Positions 57,356 through 63,152 of a stretch of DNA of 64,000 nt are shown here, piece by piece. The notes below the pieces were generated by a model. That model was not told where the DNA came from, ran no database searches, and was given only the letters and a program-made list of their open reading frames with translations. Each line of letters starts with the position of its first letter. Position 1 is the first letter of the stretch. Location: contig JALHNM010000002.1 in NCBI GenBank assembly GCA_022843485.1, positions 30,238 to 94,237 on the forward strand, written 5' to 3'. Position numbers and translations under genes: made by a program. Source of the DNA: Fimbriimonadaceae bacterium. Its GTDB lineage: Bacteria > Armatimonadota > Fimbriimonadia > Fimbriimonadales > Fimbriimonadaceae.

Positions 57356-57384
57356 CCGGGGTGCACAGTATATCACCACGGCCA
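57356..57384 (+). repeat. palindromic repeat A, copy 1
   Basis: CCGGGGTG at the left, CACCACGG at the right, around a 10-base AT-rich centre, then CCA. It stands 41 bases before the low-GC gene at 57425. An inverted copy stands just past that gene (58195-58223), so the pair bounds an 868-bp unit. Confidence 0.7.
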
Positions 57385-57424
57385 CGCGCCACGCGCCCGG
57401 CCCGCCGCTGTGGTACAAGAAGAG

Positions 57425-58162
57425 GTGACCGCGAGCCTCGATAGAACGCTCGTCGCTCGATTGCGACGCTATCCGTCTTCCGAGTACATCGTGCCCGGAT
57501 CAACGCCTGTGTTGTCCTTCGGAAATCCTATGACCGCCACGGTCGCAACGATAGGCTTGAACCCGAGTCGCCAGGAGTTTCTTGACCGGAAGGGAGATAA
57601 GCTCCGTGAAGAGTTCCGCCGATTCGAGACCATGGAGTCCCTGGGCGTTACGAGCCTAGCCGCGGCAGAGGAGTCAACGTTGCGGCGAGTCGTCGACGGT
57701 TGCAACAACTACTTCCATAGAAGTCCCTACCGCAGATGGTTCGACCAGCTGGAGCCCGTGTTGCAGGCCGTCGACGCATCCTACTATCGGGACACTGCTT
57801 GCCATCTAGATCTCGTTCAATGGGCCACGGATCCCGTCTGGGGGAGACTTCCGCCCCCAGATCGGAAGTGTATGCTATCAGAGGACATTGCGGTGTTGAA
57901 GCATCAGCTCGACTCCGCACGCTTCAGGCTAGTTTTCCTGAATGGTAGAGGAGTGCTCACTGAGTTTGAACGAGCGATAGGGATCAGATTGGAGAAGGCG
58001 GGCATGGTCACGGGAGGCTCCTCGAAGTCAAACCTGTTCGTCGGCCAGTATTCTACTCATACGAAGATCGTAGCTTGGTCTGTTAACATCCAATCGTCAT
58101 TCGGAGTGTGCGGAAAAGTCCGGAAGGAATTGACCACCGCAATTGCGGAGCTCAGTAACTGA
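57425..58162 (+). CDS. uracil-DNA-glycosylase-like protein, likely acquired
   Basis: A 245-aa protein (GTG start at 57425; TACAAG 5 bases upstream). VATIGLNPSRQEF (about 37-49) resembles the GLNPS motif A of UDG-like enzymes; the CHLDLVQWATDP stretch and the VFLNGRGVLTEFERA segment (about 176-190) would be the rest of the fold. This family link is tentative. The base composition and codons (AGA, ATA, TTA-type) are clearly less GC-rich than all neighbours, and the gene is bracketed by inverted copies of repeat A, both marks of horizontal entry. Function could be DNA or nucleotide metabolism, or defence. Confidence 0.6.
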   Translation: MTASLDRTLVARLRRYPSSEYIVPGSTPVLSFGNPMTATVATIGLNPSRQEFLDRKGDKLREEFRRFETMESLGVTSLAAAEESTLRRVVDGCNNYFHRSPYRRWFDQLEPVLQAVDASYYRDTACHLDLVQWATDPVWGRLPPPDRKCMLSEDIAVLKHQLDSARFRLVFLNGRGVLTEFERAIGIRLEKAGMVTGGSSKSNLFVGQYSTHTKIVAWSVNIQSSFGVCGKVRKELTTAIAELSN

Positions 58163-58194
58163 TGACCGTCCGCTGCCTAAGCACCTCGGGCGCC

Positions 58195-58223
58195 GGGCCG
58201 GGGTGATCTCTTGTGCTCCCCGG
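58195..58223 (-). repeat. palindromic repeat A, copy 2 (reversed)
   Basis: Minus-orientation copy, GGCCGGGGTGAT...CTCCCCGG. With the copy at 57356 it forms terminal inverted repeats around the foreign-composition gene. Confidence 0.65.
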
Positions 58224-58295
58224 CTGGGTGGGCTGCGCATCCACGGACCGATCAGGGCCATACCCATCTTCCGCCATACCGAGGACGGGCCGGCG

Positions 58296-58324
58296 TGGCC
58301 GGGGTGGTGCCTCCTGTACCCCGG
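58296..58324 (-). repeat. palindromic repeat A, copy 3 (reversed)
   Basis: TGGCCGGGGTGGTGCC...TACCCCGG in minus orientation, 72 bases past copy 2. Confidence 0.65.
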
Positions 58325-58445
58325 TTGAGCCGCCTGCAGGGACAAGCCGTTTTCCCGGCCAGGGGCCGCGTCCGGAACGGGCCTACACCCATCGTCCGTC
58401 GGTCCAAGGGCGGTGCTCCCTTTGTCGTCCTTCGGTCGCCATCGA

Positions 58446-58489
58446 TGGACGACCGGTGGACGACCGATGGACGGCCGATGGACGATGGG
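58446..58489 (+). repeat. 11-bp tandem repeat, four units
   Basis: TGGACGACCGG, TGGACGACCGA, TGGACGGCCGA, TGGACGATGGG: four 11-bp units head to tail, ending 34 bases before the gene at 58524. Period 11 means the units face one side of the helix; a binding-site array or a slippage-prone tract. Confidence 0.75.
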
Positions 58490-58511
58490 TGCAGAAGGGG
58501 GGGGGAACGCC

Positions 58512-58517
58512 GACAAT
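58512..58517 (+). promoter_or_regulatory. -10-like hexamer, leaderless start
   Basis: GACAAT ends 6 bases before the ATG at 58524. Confidence 0.35.
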
Positions 58518-58523
58518 GGGGGT

Positions 58524-59171
58524 ATGGCCAAGGTTCGGGCGGCGGCGTTTGCGGGGGCGGTGAGCGGGAAGGTGGGGAACGCGGTCTATATCCAGACAGC
58601 GGACGGCGAGACCATCGTACGGGACCTGCCCCGCCGGAGGGACCCCCGCACGGCCGCCCAGGCGGACTGGCGGGCCGATTTCCAGTCGGCGACGGCGCTG
58701 TTCAGCGGCCTCAGCTCGGAGGAGCACCGGGCGTGGCGGGCCTATGCCAAGGACCTGAGCCGCCCGGGCCAGACCGTCCGCGCCGTCAACGCCTTCATCG
58801 CGCTCGCCACGACCTTCCGGCGGCTGAACCCCGGGCAGTGGCCGCCGCGGCTGCCCCCGGAGGCGCCGTTTTTGGGCGACTGCCTGCGGGTGACGGCGGT
58901 CGGGGCGGAGGGCGGGGTCACCTTCCGCGCCGACCGGCCGAACGGGCCGGACGTGACGACGGTCCTGATGCTCCAGCGGCTGCGGTCGTACGGCGATGCC
59001 CGCAACCCCGAGAAGGCCCGCTGGCAACGGGCCGTGAGGTTCGCCGAGGGCGGGCTGAGCGTCACCGTCCCCGCCCGCCGAGGGGTCTACGAGGCGGCGA
59101 TCCGCCTCTACAAGACCGCCACCGGCCAATCCACCCCCCTCACCTGGCTCGGCCAGCTCGAGGTGGACTGA
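58524..59171 (+). CDS. island protein with SGKVGN...VR start (DUF6266-like)
   Basis: A 215-aa soluble protein. AFAGAVSGKVGNAVYIQTAD-GETIVRDLPRRRDPRTAAQADWRADFQSATALFSGLSSEEHRAWRAYA recalls the N-terminal pattern of DUF6266-type proteins (G-x-x-SGKVGNxVYxxxxGxxxVR, then T-x-x-Q...F..A...W..LS). The C terminus (RRGVYEAAIRLYKTATGQSTPL) is unrecognised. GC-rich, unlike the gene before it. ATG 58524 is preferred over longer frames because the homology begins there and the hexamer precedes it. Role unknown. Confidence 0.55.
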   Translation: MAKVRAAAFAGAVSGKVGNAVYIQTADGETIVRDLPRRRDPRTAAQADWRADFQSATALFSGLSSEEHRAWRAYAKDLSRPGQTVRAVNAFIALATTFRRLNPGQWPPRLPPEAPFLGDCLRVTAVGAEGGVTFRADRPNGPDVTTVLMLQRLRSYGDARNPEKARWQRAVRFAEGGLSVTVPARRGVYEAAIRLYKTATGQSTPLTWLGQLEVD

Positions 59172-59196
59172 CCCCCGGGGCGTTCGTCGGGAGCGA

Positions 59197-59225
59197 CCGG
59201 GGTGTACAAGACATCACCCCGGCCA
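59197..59225 (+). repeat. palindromic repeat A, copy 4
   Basis: CCGGGGTG-TACAAGACAT-CACCCCGG then CCA: arms pair perfectly over 8 bp. 25 bases after the stop at 59171. Confidence 0.8.
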
Positions 59226-59239
59226 ACCGCCGCCCCGAC

Positions 59240-59269
59240 CCCGGCCTGCCCTCCGGGTCAGGCCGGGCC
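59240..59269 (-). repeat. palindromic repeat B, copy (reversed)
   Basis: CCCGGCCTG ... CAGGCCGGG with 12 inner bases, minus orientation, lying between two repeat-A copies. Confidence 0.8.
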
Positions 59270-59274
59270 ACCCG

Positions 59275-59303
59275 CCGGGGTTCACAAGACATCACCCCGG
59301 CCA
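59275..59303 (+). repeat. palindromic repeat A, copy 5
   Basis: CCGGGGTT-CACAAGACAT-CACCCCGG then CCA, 49 bases after copy 4 ends. Confidence 0.8.
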
Positions 59304-59402
59304 CACGCCGCCTACGAGACTTTGTGCCTCACCGAATCCCATTCTTCGAAGCGGCCCGTCGCAACGGCGCAGCCGCGAGCGTAGTCTTGTAGGCAGAGCG
59401 TC

Positions 59403-60002
59403 ATGCACGAACACGAATCGCCCCGGACCGACGTGCGGTTGGACGCGCACCAGCAGCAGGCGGTGCTGATGCTGGCTGCGCGGCTTCAGCAAGAGCACGA
59501 CGAGAGCGCGACCCTTGCCGACGTCATCCGCATCGGCGAGGAGGCGGGCTTGAGCCGGGAGGTGATCGAGGAGGCCTATCGGCAAGTGATCTCGCAGCCC
59601 AGCGAGAAGACGCTGCGGCGGCAGCTTGAGAGGTCGCTCGGCAACGAACTCGCCGCGATCCACGTGTCGATCCTGTGGTTGGTGGCGACCTGGCTCGGGG
59701 CGCTGTTCTTGCCGGTGCTGGACATTTTCGGGGCTATCGGGATCCTTGGTACGGCTCTCGTGTACCCGGTACTGATCGGTGCGCTCGTAAGGAGGCCCTG
59801 GGTCGCGGCCGCCCTGGCCATGGGGGTCTTGATGAACATGCTGATCACGCTCTCGATCCGGTTCGGCATGCCCACCGAGATGGGTGGCCAACAGAGCTTC
59901 GCCATGCTCCTCATCCCGGTGAGCCTCGCCGTGCTCGCGTCCCTGGCCTGGCACCGGCTCGTGCCGGCCCTCCAGCGCAAGAAGACCGGCGGCCCGGCCT
60001 GA
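59403..60002 (+). CDS. membrane protein of unknown function
   Basis: A 199-aa protein. A soluble N-terminal part (about 1-85) of helix-turn-helix character (LAARLQQEHDESATLADVIRIGEEAGLSREVIEEAYRQV) precedes four hydrophobic segments (about 88-185). The last three codons (Gly-Pro-Ala) and the TGA stop belong to repeat B (59991-60020), which suggests the repeat inserted at or into the 3' end of the gene. Function unknown. Confidence 0.6.
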   Translation: MHEHESPRTDVRLDAHQQQAVLMLAARLQQEHDESATLADVIRIGEEAGLSREVIEEAYRQVISQPSEKTLRRQLERSLGNELAAIHVSILWLVATWLGALFLPVLDIFGAIGILGTALVYPVLIGALVRRPWVAAALAMGVLMNMLITLSIRFGMPTEMGGQQSFAMLLIPVSLAVLASLAWHRLVPALQRKKTGGPA

Positions 60003-60046
60003 CCCAGAGGGCAGGCCGGAGTAAGGGGCGCCCCCGTCCACGGGCC
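59991..60046 (+). repeat. composite repeat: repeat B plus GC block, copy 1
   Basis: Repeat B (59991-60020, arms CCCGGCCTG/CAGGCCGG) followed by a spacer and a 22-bp GGGGCGCCCCC-type block. The same 56-bp arrangement recurs at 60672-60727. Here the repeat supplies the stop codon of the gene at 59403-60002. Confidence 0.8.
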
Positions 60047-60096
60047 ATCCCTCCGCGGCTAGGCCTAGCCTCGCGCCGCTGCCCGCTAGCGGCCGC

Positions 60097-60594
60097 TCAG
60101 TCGGGCAGTCGCCACTGGTCCCAGACGTTCGCGGACTCCCACTCGTCGGACGGCTCGTGCCCGGCTAGGCGCAGCGCGAGAACGATGAGGCCGACGTGCC
60201 AGCCCTCGTGCCAGACCATGTGCTGCAGGTACAGGACCGGGTGGTCGTAGTTGCCGACGGTCTGTGCCCCGGCGGCGAGCTTGTCGGCGACCCAGTCGCG
60301 CACCAACGCCTCGCTCTCGGCCAGTCGGGTGCGGACCTCGTCGAGGTCGAGCGAGGGGATCCAGTCCTCGCCGTCCACGGTGTACAGGCTCGCGCCGACC
60401 GGCGCCTCGAGCCCGGCCGCCTTCATGTGCCAGTACCGCCGGACGGAATGCACGTGGGCCAGGTGGAACGCCACCGTCCACCCGTCGTTGTCCGGCTTCG
60501 CGAGCAGCAGCTCCGGGGTGAGCAGGGTCGTCAGGTTGCTGACGATCCTGCACTGCCGCGCCCAGGATTCGAGGAGGGCTTGTTCAGTGGTCAC
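60097..60594 (-). CDS. DinB-family protein
   Basis: A 165-aa four-helix-bundle protein. The likely metal ligands are His in AFHLAHV (residues 44 and 47 region) and the pair in HMVWHEGWHVGLI (about 125-136). LTTLLTPELLLAKP and WTVAFHLAHVHSVRRYWH are typical DinB/YfiT segments, found in bacillithiol- or mycothiol-dependent and metal-dependent enzymes. GTG start at 60594 is preferred; the frame stays open far upstream but into the tandem-repeat tract. Activity not predictable. Confidence 0.78.
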   Translation of the reverse strand: MTTEQALLESWARQCRIVSNLTTLLTPELLLAKPDNDGWTVAFHLAHVHSVRRYWHMKAAGLEAPVGASLYTVDGEDWIPSLDLDEVRTRLAESEALVRDWVADKLAAGAQTVGNYDHPVLYLQHMVWHEGWHVGLIVLALRLAGHEPSDEWESANVWDQWRLPD

Positions 60595-60614
60595 GGGGAG
60601 GAGTATGGCGGTCT

Positions 60615-60659
60615 GGGGTCGGGGGTCGGGGGTCGGGGGTCGGGGGTCGGGGATCGGGG
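60615..60659 (+). repeat. G-rich heptamer tandem repeat (G-quadruplex potential)
   Basis: GGGGGTC repeated four times exactly (60621-60648) with imperfect units on both sides. Six runs of four or five G with 2-3 base loops could form a G-quadruplex on the plus strand. It lies just upstream of the leftward DinB gene. Confidence 0.85.
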
Positions 60660-60671
60660 AGCGGGTTGGGT

Positions 60672-60727
60672 GGCCCGGCCTGACCCGGAGGGCAGGCCGG
60701 GGTATGGGGCGCCCCCGTCCACGGGCC
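60672..60727 (+). repeat. composite repeat: repeat B plus GC block, copy 2
   Basis: Same 56-bp structure and length as 59991-60046, with a few base changes. Confidence 0.8.
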
Positions 60728-60895
60728 CTCAGTCCGCGACGCGGCCGAGCGACGCACCTCAGAAGGGGTCGGGTCCGGGGGTGCTGGGCGTGCGTCAGGG
60801 CGGGCCGCCCTGGGGACCAGGGGCGGGCCGCCCCAGCCACGGTGCGGCTGGCTAGCTCTGGCCCTCGCAGGGTCGAGGCGGGCCAGCCGGCGGGC

Positions 60896-61024
60896 CTACT
60901 TCTTCTTGTCCTTCTGGCCAGTCTTTGGCGCGAGGAGGGGCTTGTTCGCCTCGTCTTTGGCGACCTTGGCTTTGTGGGCGTCGCTGTTGCCGGAGGAGTT
61001 CTTCTTAGGCTTCTTGTCTCCCAT
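60896..61024 (-). CDS. 42-aa lysine-rich protein
   Basis: MGDKKPKKNSSGNSDAHKAK plus 22 more residues, 12 or more of which are Lys; hydrophilic, no Trp or aromatic, probably disordered. AAGGAG lies 7-8 bases before the ATG, the best Shine-Dalgarno in this region, so translation is likely. It is not a Pup homologue (no C-terminal Gly-Gly-Gln/Glu). Possible nucleic-acid-binding peptide; function unknown. Confidence 0.55.
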   Translation of the reverse strand: MGDKKPKKNSSGNSDAHKAKVAKDEANKPLLAPKTGQKDKKK

Positions 61025-61299
61025 GGTCAGACTCCTTGCTTGAGGGTCCGCTGGCTCGACGTTCTCTCGCTGAGCGTGCAAGACGGGGCCCCTGGCGAGG
61101 GGGTTTGCGGCTGGCGCGTCCCCTTGAGCCTTTCGCCCGATGCCCGGATCTCTTCTTGAGCAGGTCGCTTCACGGCTCAGGTTACTCGCGTTCCCCTTCC
61201 GCCCGTCGCCAAGAAGCGGCGTGGCCCATCGAATTACGCCTAGGGCAGGGAATGCAGGCCCGGTTCGGTTCGATCAGGTTGGCGGGCCACCCGCCTCCC

Positions 61300-61329
61300 C
61301 CCGGCCCGCCCTCCGGGTCAGGCCGGGCC
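61300..61329 (-). repeat. palindromic repeat B, copy (reversed)
   Basis: CCCGGCCCG ... CAGGCCGGG, minus orientation; first of three in this gap. Confidence 0.75.
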
Positions 61330-61540
61330 ACCCTCCTACAGCTCAGGTAGGGAACACAGGCTCGGTTCGATGAGGCTGGCGGGCCACCCTCCTACAGGTT
61401 AGGCAGGGAATGTAGGCTCTGTTCGATCAGGCTAGCGGGCCACACGCCTCACCCCGGCCTGCCCTTCGGGTCAGGCCGGGCCACCCTCCTACAGGTTAGG
61501 CAGGGAATGTAGGCTCTGTTCGATCAGGCTAGCGGGCCAC
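61325..61540 (+). repeat. tandem repeats with 56- and 97-bp periods
   Basis: A 63-bp segment at 61381-61443 is repeated exactly at 61478-61540 (97-bp period). A diverged version starts at 61325 (56 bp earlier) without the palindrome, and a fourth partial unit lies at 61241-61290. The longer period arises because a repeat-B palindrome is inserted between the two identical units. Confidence 0.85.
61453..61482 (-). repeat. palindromic repeat B, copy (reversed)
   Basis: CCCGGCCTG ... CAGGCCGGG, minus orientation, between the two exact 63-bp repeats. Confidence 0.8.
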
Positions 61541-61549
61541 GCGCATGCC

Positions 61550-61579
61550 CCCGGCCTGCCCTTCGGGTCAGGCAGGGCC
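61550..61579 (-). repeat. palindromic repeat B, copy (reversed)
   Basis: Last copy, with one base change in the right arm (CAGGCAGGG); 18 bases before the ispH stop. Confidence 0.75.
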
Positions 61580-61596
61580 ACCCGCCTAAAGGCCCA

Positions 61597-62559
61597 CTAA
61601 ATGGCGCCCTTCCGGGCCATGGCGAGTTGGACGAGGTCGCGGGGGGGTTTGAACTCGACGTCCTCGCGCACGGTCTCGAGGACTTCGATCGGCACGCCCT
61701 CACGCCCGACAAGGAGGCCGCCGATGACGTCTTCGACGAGCTTCTCGGGGGTCGAGGCACCGCTCGTGACGCCGATCGTGCTGTACCGCTCGGCCCACGA
61801 CGGGTCGATCTGGTCGGGGGACATCAGGAGCACGGCGTCGGTGCCGTGGGCCTCGGCCACCTCGCGCAGGCGGTTCGAGTTCGAGGACGTCGTCGAGCCG
61901 ACCACGACGACGAGGTCACAGGCGGCGGCCAGAGCCTTGACCGCCGCTTGGCGGTTCGTCGTGGCGTAGCAGATGTCCTCCTTCTGAGGGGTCTCGAGGT
62001 GGGGGAACCGGCGCTTCAGCACGGCCATGGTCGCCTCGACCTCGTCGACGCTGAGCGTGGTCTGGGTGACTACGGCGAGGCGGTCGTGCGGGGGGAGATC
62101 GACGCGCTCGGCGTCCTCCGGGGTCTCGACGAGGACCATGCGGTCCGGGGCCTCGCCCATGGTGCCCTCCGCCTCGACGTGCCCGGCGTGGCCGATGTAG
62201 ACCATGAGGTAGCCCTTGGCGGCGAAGCGACGGGCCTCGTTGTGGACCTTGGTGACGAGGGGGCAGGTGGCGTCGATGACCTTGAGCCCCCGACCGACCG
62301 CCCCCGCCCTTACAGCCGGCGAGACGCCGTGGGCGGAGAACACGACGACCGAGCCGGTCGGGATCTCGGCGACGTCCTCGACGAAGACCACGCCCCGCTC
62401 CTCGAACGACCGCACGACCCACTCGTTGTGGACGATCGCGTGGCGCACGTAGACGGGCGCGCCGTGGATCTTGAGGGCGAGTTCGACGACCTCGATCGCA
62501 TAGGCGACTCCGGCGCAGAACCCCCGGGGGGCGGCGAGGACGATCTTCTTCACGGCCAT
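61597..62559 (-). CDS. ispH: 4-hydroxy-3-methylbut-2-enyl diphosphate reductase
   Basis: A 320-aa [4Fe-4S] enzyme ending the MEP isoprenoid pathway (HMBPP to IPP and DMAPP). The three cluster cysteines are in RGFCAGV (about 12-18), DATCPLVTKVH (about 95-105) and EDICYATTNRQ (about 197-207). HNEWVV, SAHGVSP, GHAGHVEAEGTMGE, the TQTTLS segment and SSNSNRL/TSGASTP complete the active site. Near-full family length. Same pathway as dxr at 40781. Overlaps or abuts folB (4 bases apart), suggesting a leftward folB-ispH pair. Confidence 0.96.
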   Translation of the reverse strand: MAVKKIVLAAPRGFCAGVAYAIEVVELALKIHGAPVYVRHAIVHNEWVVRSFEERGVVFVEDVAEIPTGSVVVFSAHGVSPAVRAGAVGRGLKVIDATCPLVTKVHNEARRFAAKGYLMVYIGHAGHVEAEGTMGEAPDRMVLVETPEDAERVDLPPHDRLAVVTQTTLSVDEVEATMAVLKRRFPHLETPQKEDICYATTNRQAAVKALAAACDLVVVVGSTTSSNSNRLREVAEAHGTDAVLLMSPDQIDPSWAERYSTIGVTSGASTPEKLVEDVIGGLLVGREGVPIEVLETVREDVEFKPPRDLVQLAMARKGAI

Positions 62560-62563
62560 AGGT

Positions 62564-62959
62564 TCAAACGATGTCGGACGCGGCGTCGTTGCGGCGGGGG
62601 GGCTCCCGGCGTAGGGCGAGGCGCACCCCGGCGGCTTCGGCGACGACCGGCACCGGGGGCAGACGCTTGGCGAGCTCGACCTCGACCTCCTGGACGGGGG
62701 GGAGGGCCTCGAGCACGATCTGGGCGTAGGTGGCGGCGAAGGCCTCGAGCGTGCGGAACCGCCGCTCGTGGCTCAGCTTGAGGAGGATGCCGGCGAGGGC
62801 GCCGTAGTCCACCGTCTGTTTGATGTCGTCCGACTCGGCGGCGGGGGCCTCCAAGGTGACAGAGACGTCGGCGACGTAGCGATGGCCGACGGCCTGTTCG
62901 GCATCGGGGACGCCGTGGAACCCGTAGAACTCGAGCCCGCGGACGAAGACGGTGAGCAT
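62564..62959 (-). CDS. folB: dihydroneopterin aldolase
   Basis: A 131-aa FolB. VFVRGLEFYGFHGVPDAEQAVGHRYVADVSV is the family N terminus with the substrate Tyr and the His-Gly-Val turn, DIKQTVDYGALAGILLKLSHERRFRTLEAFAATYAQIVLE contains the D-Y-x-x-L and E-T-L-like (RTLEAFA) motifs with the conserved Glu, and the C-terminal strand VEVELAKRLPPVPVVAEAAGVRLAL carries the K-P-P equivalent. It makes 6-hydroxymethyl-dihydropterin for folate synthesis; folC at 35775 is in the same pathway. CAAACT ends 7 bases before the ATG. Confidence 0.9.
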   Translation of the reverse strand: MLTVFVRGLEFYGFHGVPDAEQAVGHRYVADVSVTLEAPAAESDDIKQTVDYGALAGILLKLSHERRFRTLEAFAATYAQIVLEALPPVQEVEVELAKRLPPVPVVAEAAGVRLALRREPPRRNDAASDIV

Positions 62960-62966
62960 GGGCCGG

Positions 62967-62972
62967 AGTTTG
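62967..62972 (-). promoter_or_regulatory. -10-like hexamer before folB
   Basis: Minus-strand CAAACT ends 7 bases before the folB ATG; weaker match to TANNNT. Confidence 0.3.
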
Positions 62973-63063
62973 GCACACGCGGGTGCGTTCGGGGTCGTTC
63001 CGCCGCCTCCAGCACCAGGCCCGACCCTCGGGGCCTCGTCCGGGGCCTTACCGGGGTCCGTGC

Positions 63064-63069
63064 TATAAT
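63064..63069 (+). promoter_or_regulatory. extended -10 promoter of nusA
   Basis: TGCTATAAT: a perfect TATAAT with the TG of an extended -10 element. No -35 is apparent at 16-18 bases. Transcription would start near 63076, about 77 bases before the nusA ATG, a true leader in contrast to many neighbours. Confidence 0.7.
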
Positions 63070-63152
63070 CTCTGCATAACAGGCAGACCGAGGTGAGGCG
63101 GGGCTGGCCGTGGGGCGAGCCTCGTTTCTATTTCGGGCAAGAGGCGACACGT

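Larger units (their letters stand above)
58163..58523. other. 361-bp gap: two repeat-A copies and an 11-bp tandem array
   Basis: No gene seen. Two inverted repeat-A copies (58195-58223 and 58296-58324) and four 11-bp tandem units (58446-58489) fill much of it. The remaining bases carry no other recognised signal. Confidence 0.6.
60595..60895. other. 301-bp gap: G-rich tandem repeat and repeat B
   Basis: No gene seen. The gap starts with a G-rich heptamer array (60615-60659), continues with composite repeat copy 2 (60672-60727) and ends in two nested GGGCGGGCC/GGCCGCCC hairpins (about 60810-60833). Confidence 0.6.
61025..61596. other. 572-bp repeat-filled gap upstream of ispH
   Basis: No gene seen. 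From 61240 on it is built of alternating units: a 44-base AGGGAAT-GTAGGCT type segment, CCACCCTCCTACAG linkers, and three repeat-B copies (61300, 61453, 61550). Confidence 0.65.

Noticed and set aside
58163..58523. Short open frames in the 361-bp gap as genes
   Set aside because: They are formed by repeats and are Arg/Pro-rich in every frame, with no start signal or motif.
60896..61024. 42-aa Lys-rich peptide as the Pup/UBact modifier for the nearby PafA
   Set aside because: The C terminus is ...KDKKK, without the Gly-Gly-Gln/Glu or similar Gln/Glu end needed for conjugation, and it has none of the conserved modifier residues.
61241..61579. CRISPR array in the repeat region before ispH
   Set aside because: Units of 30-63 bp are unequal, spacers are absent or are themselves another repeat, and no cas genes lie in the window.
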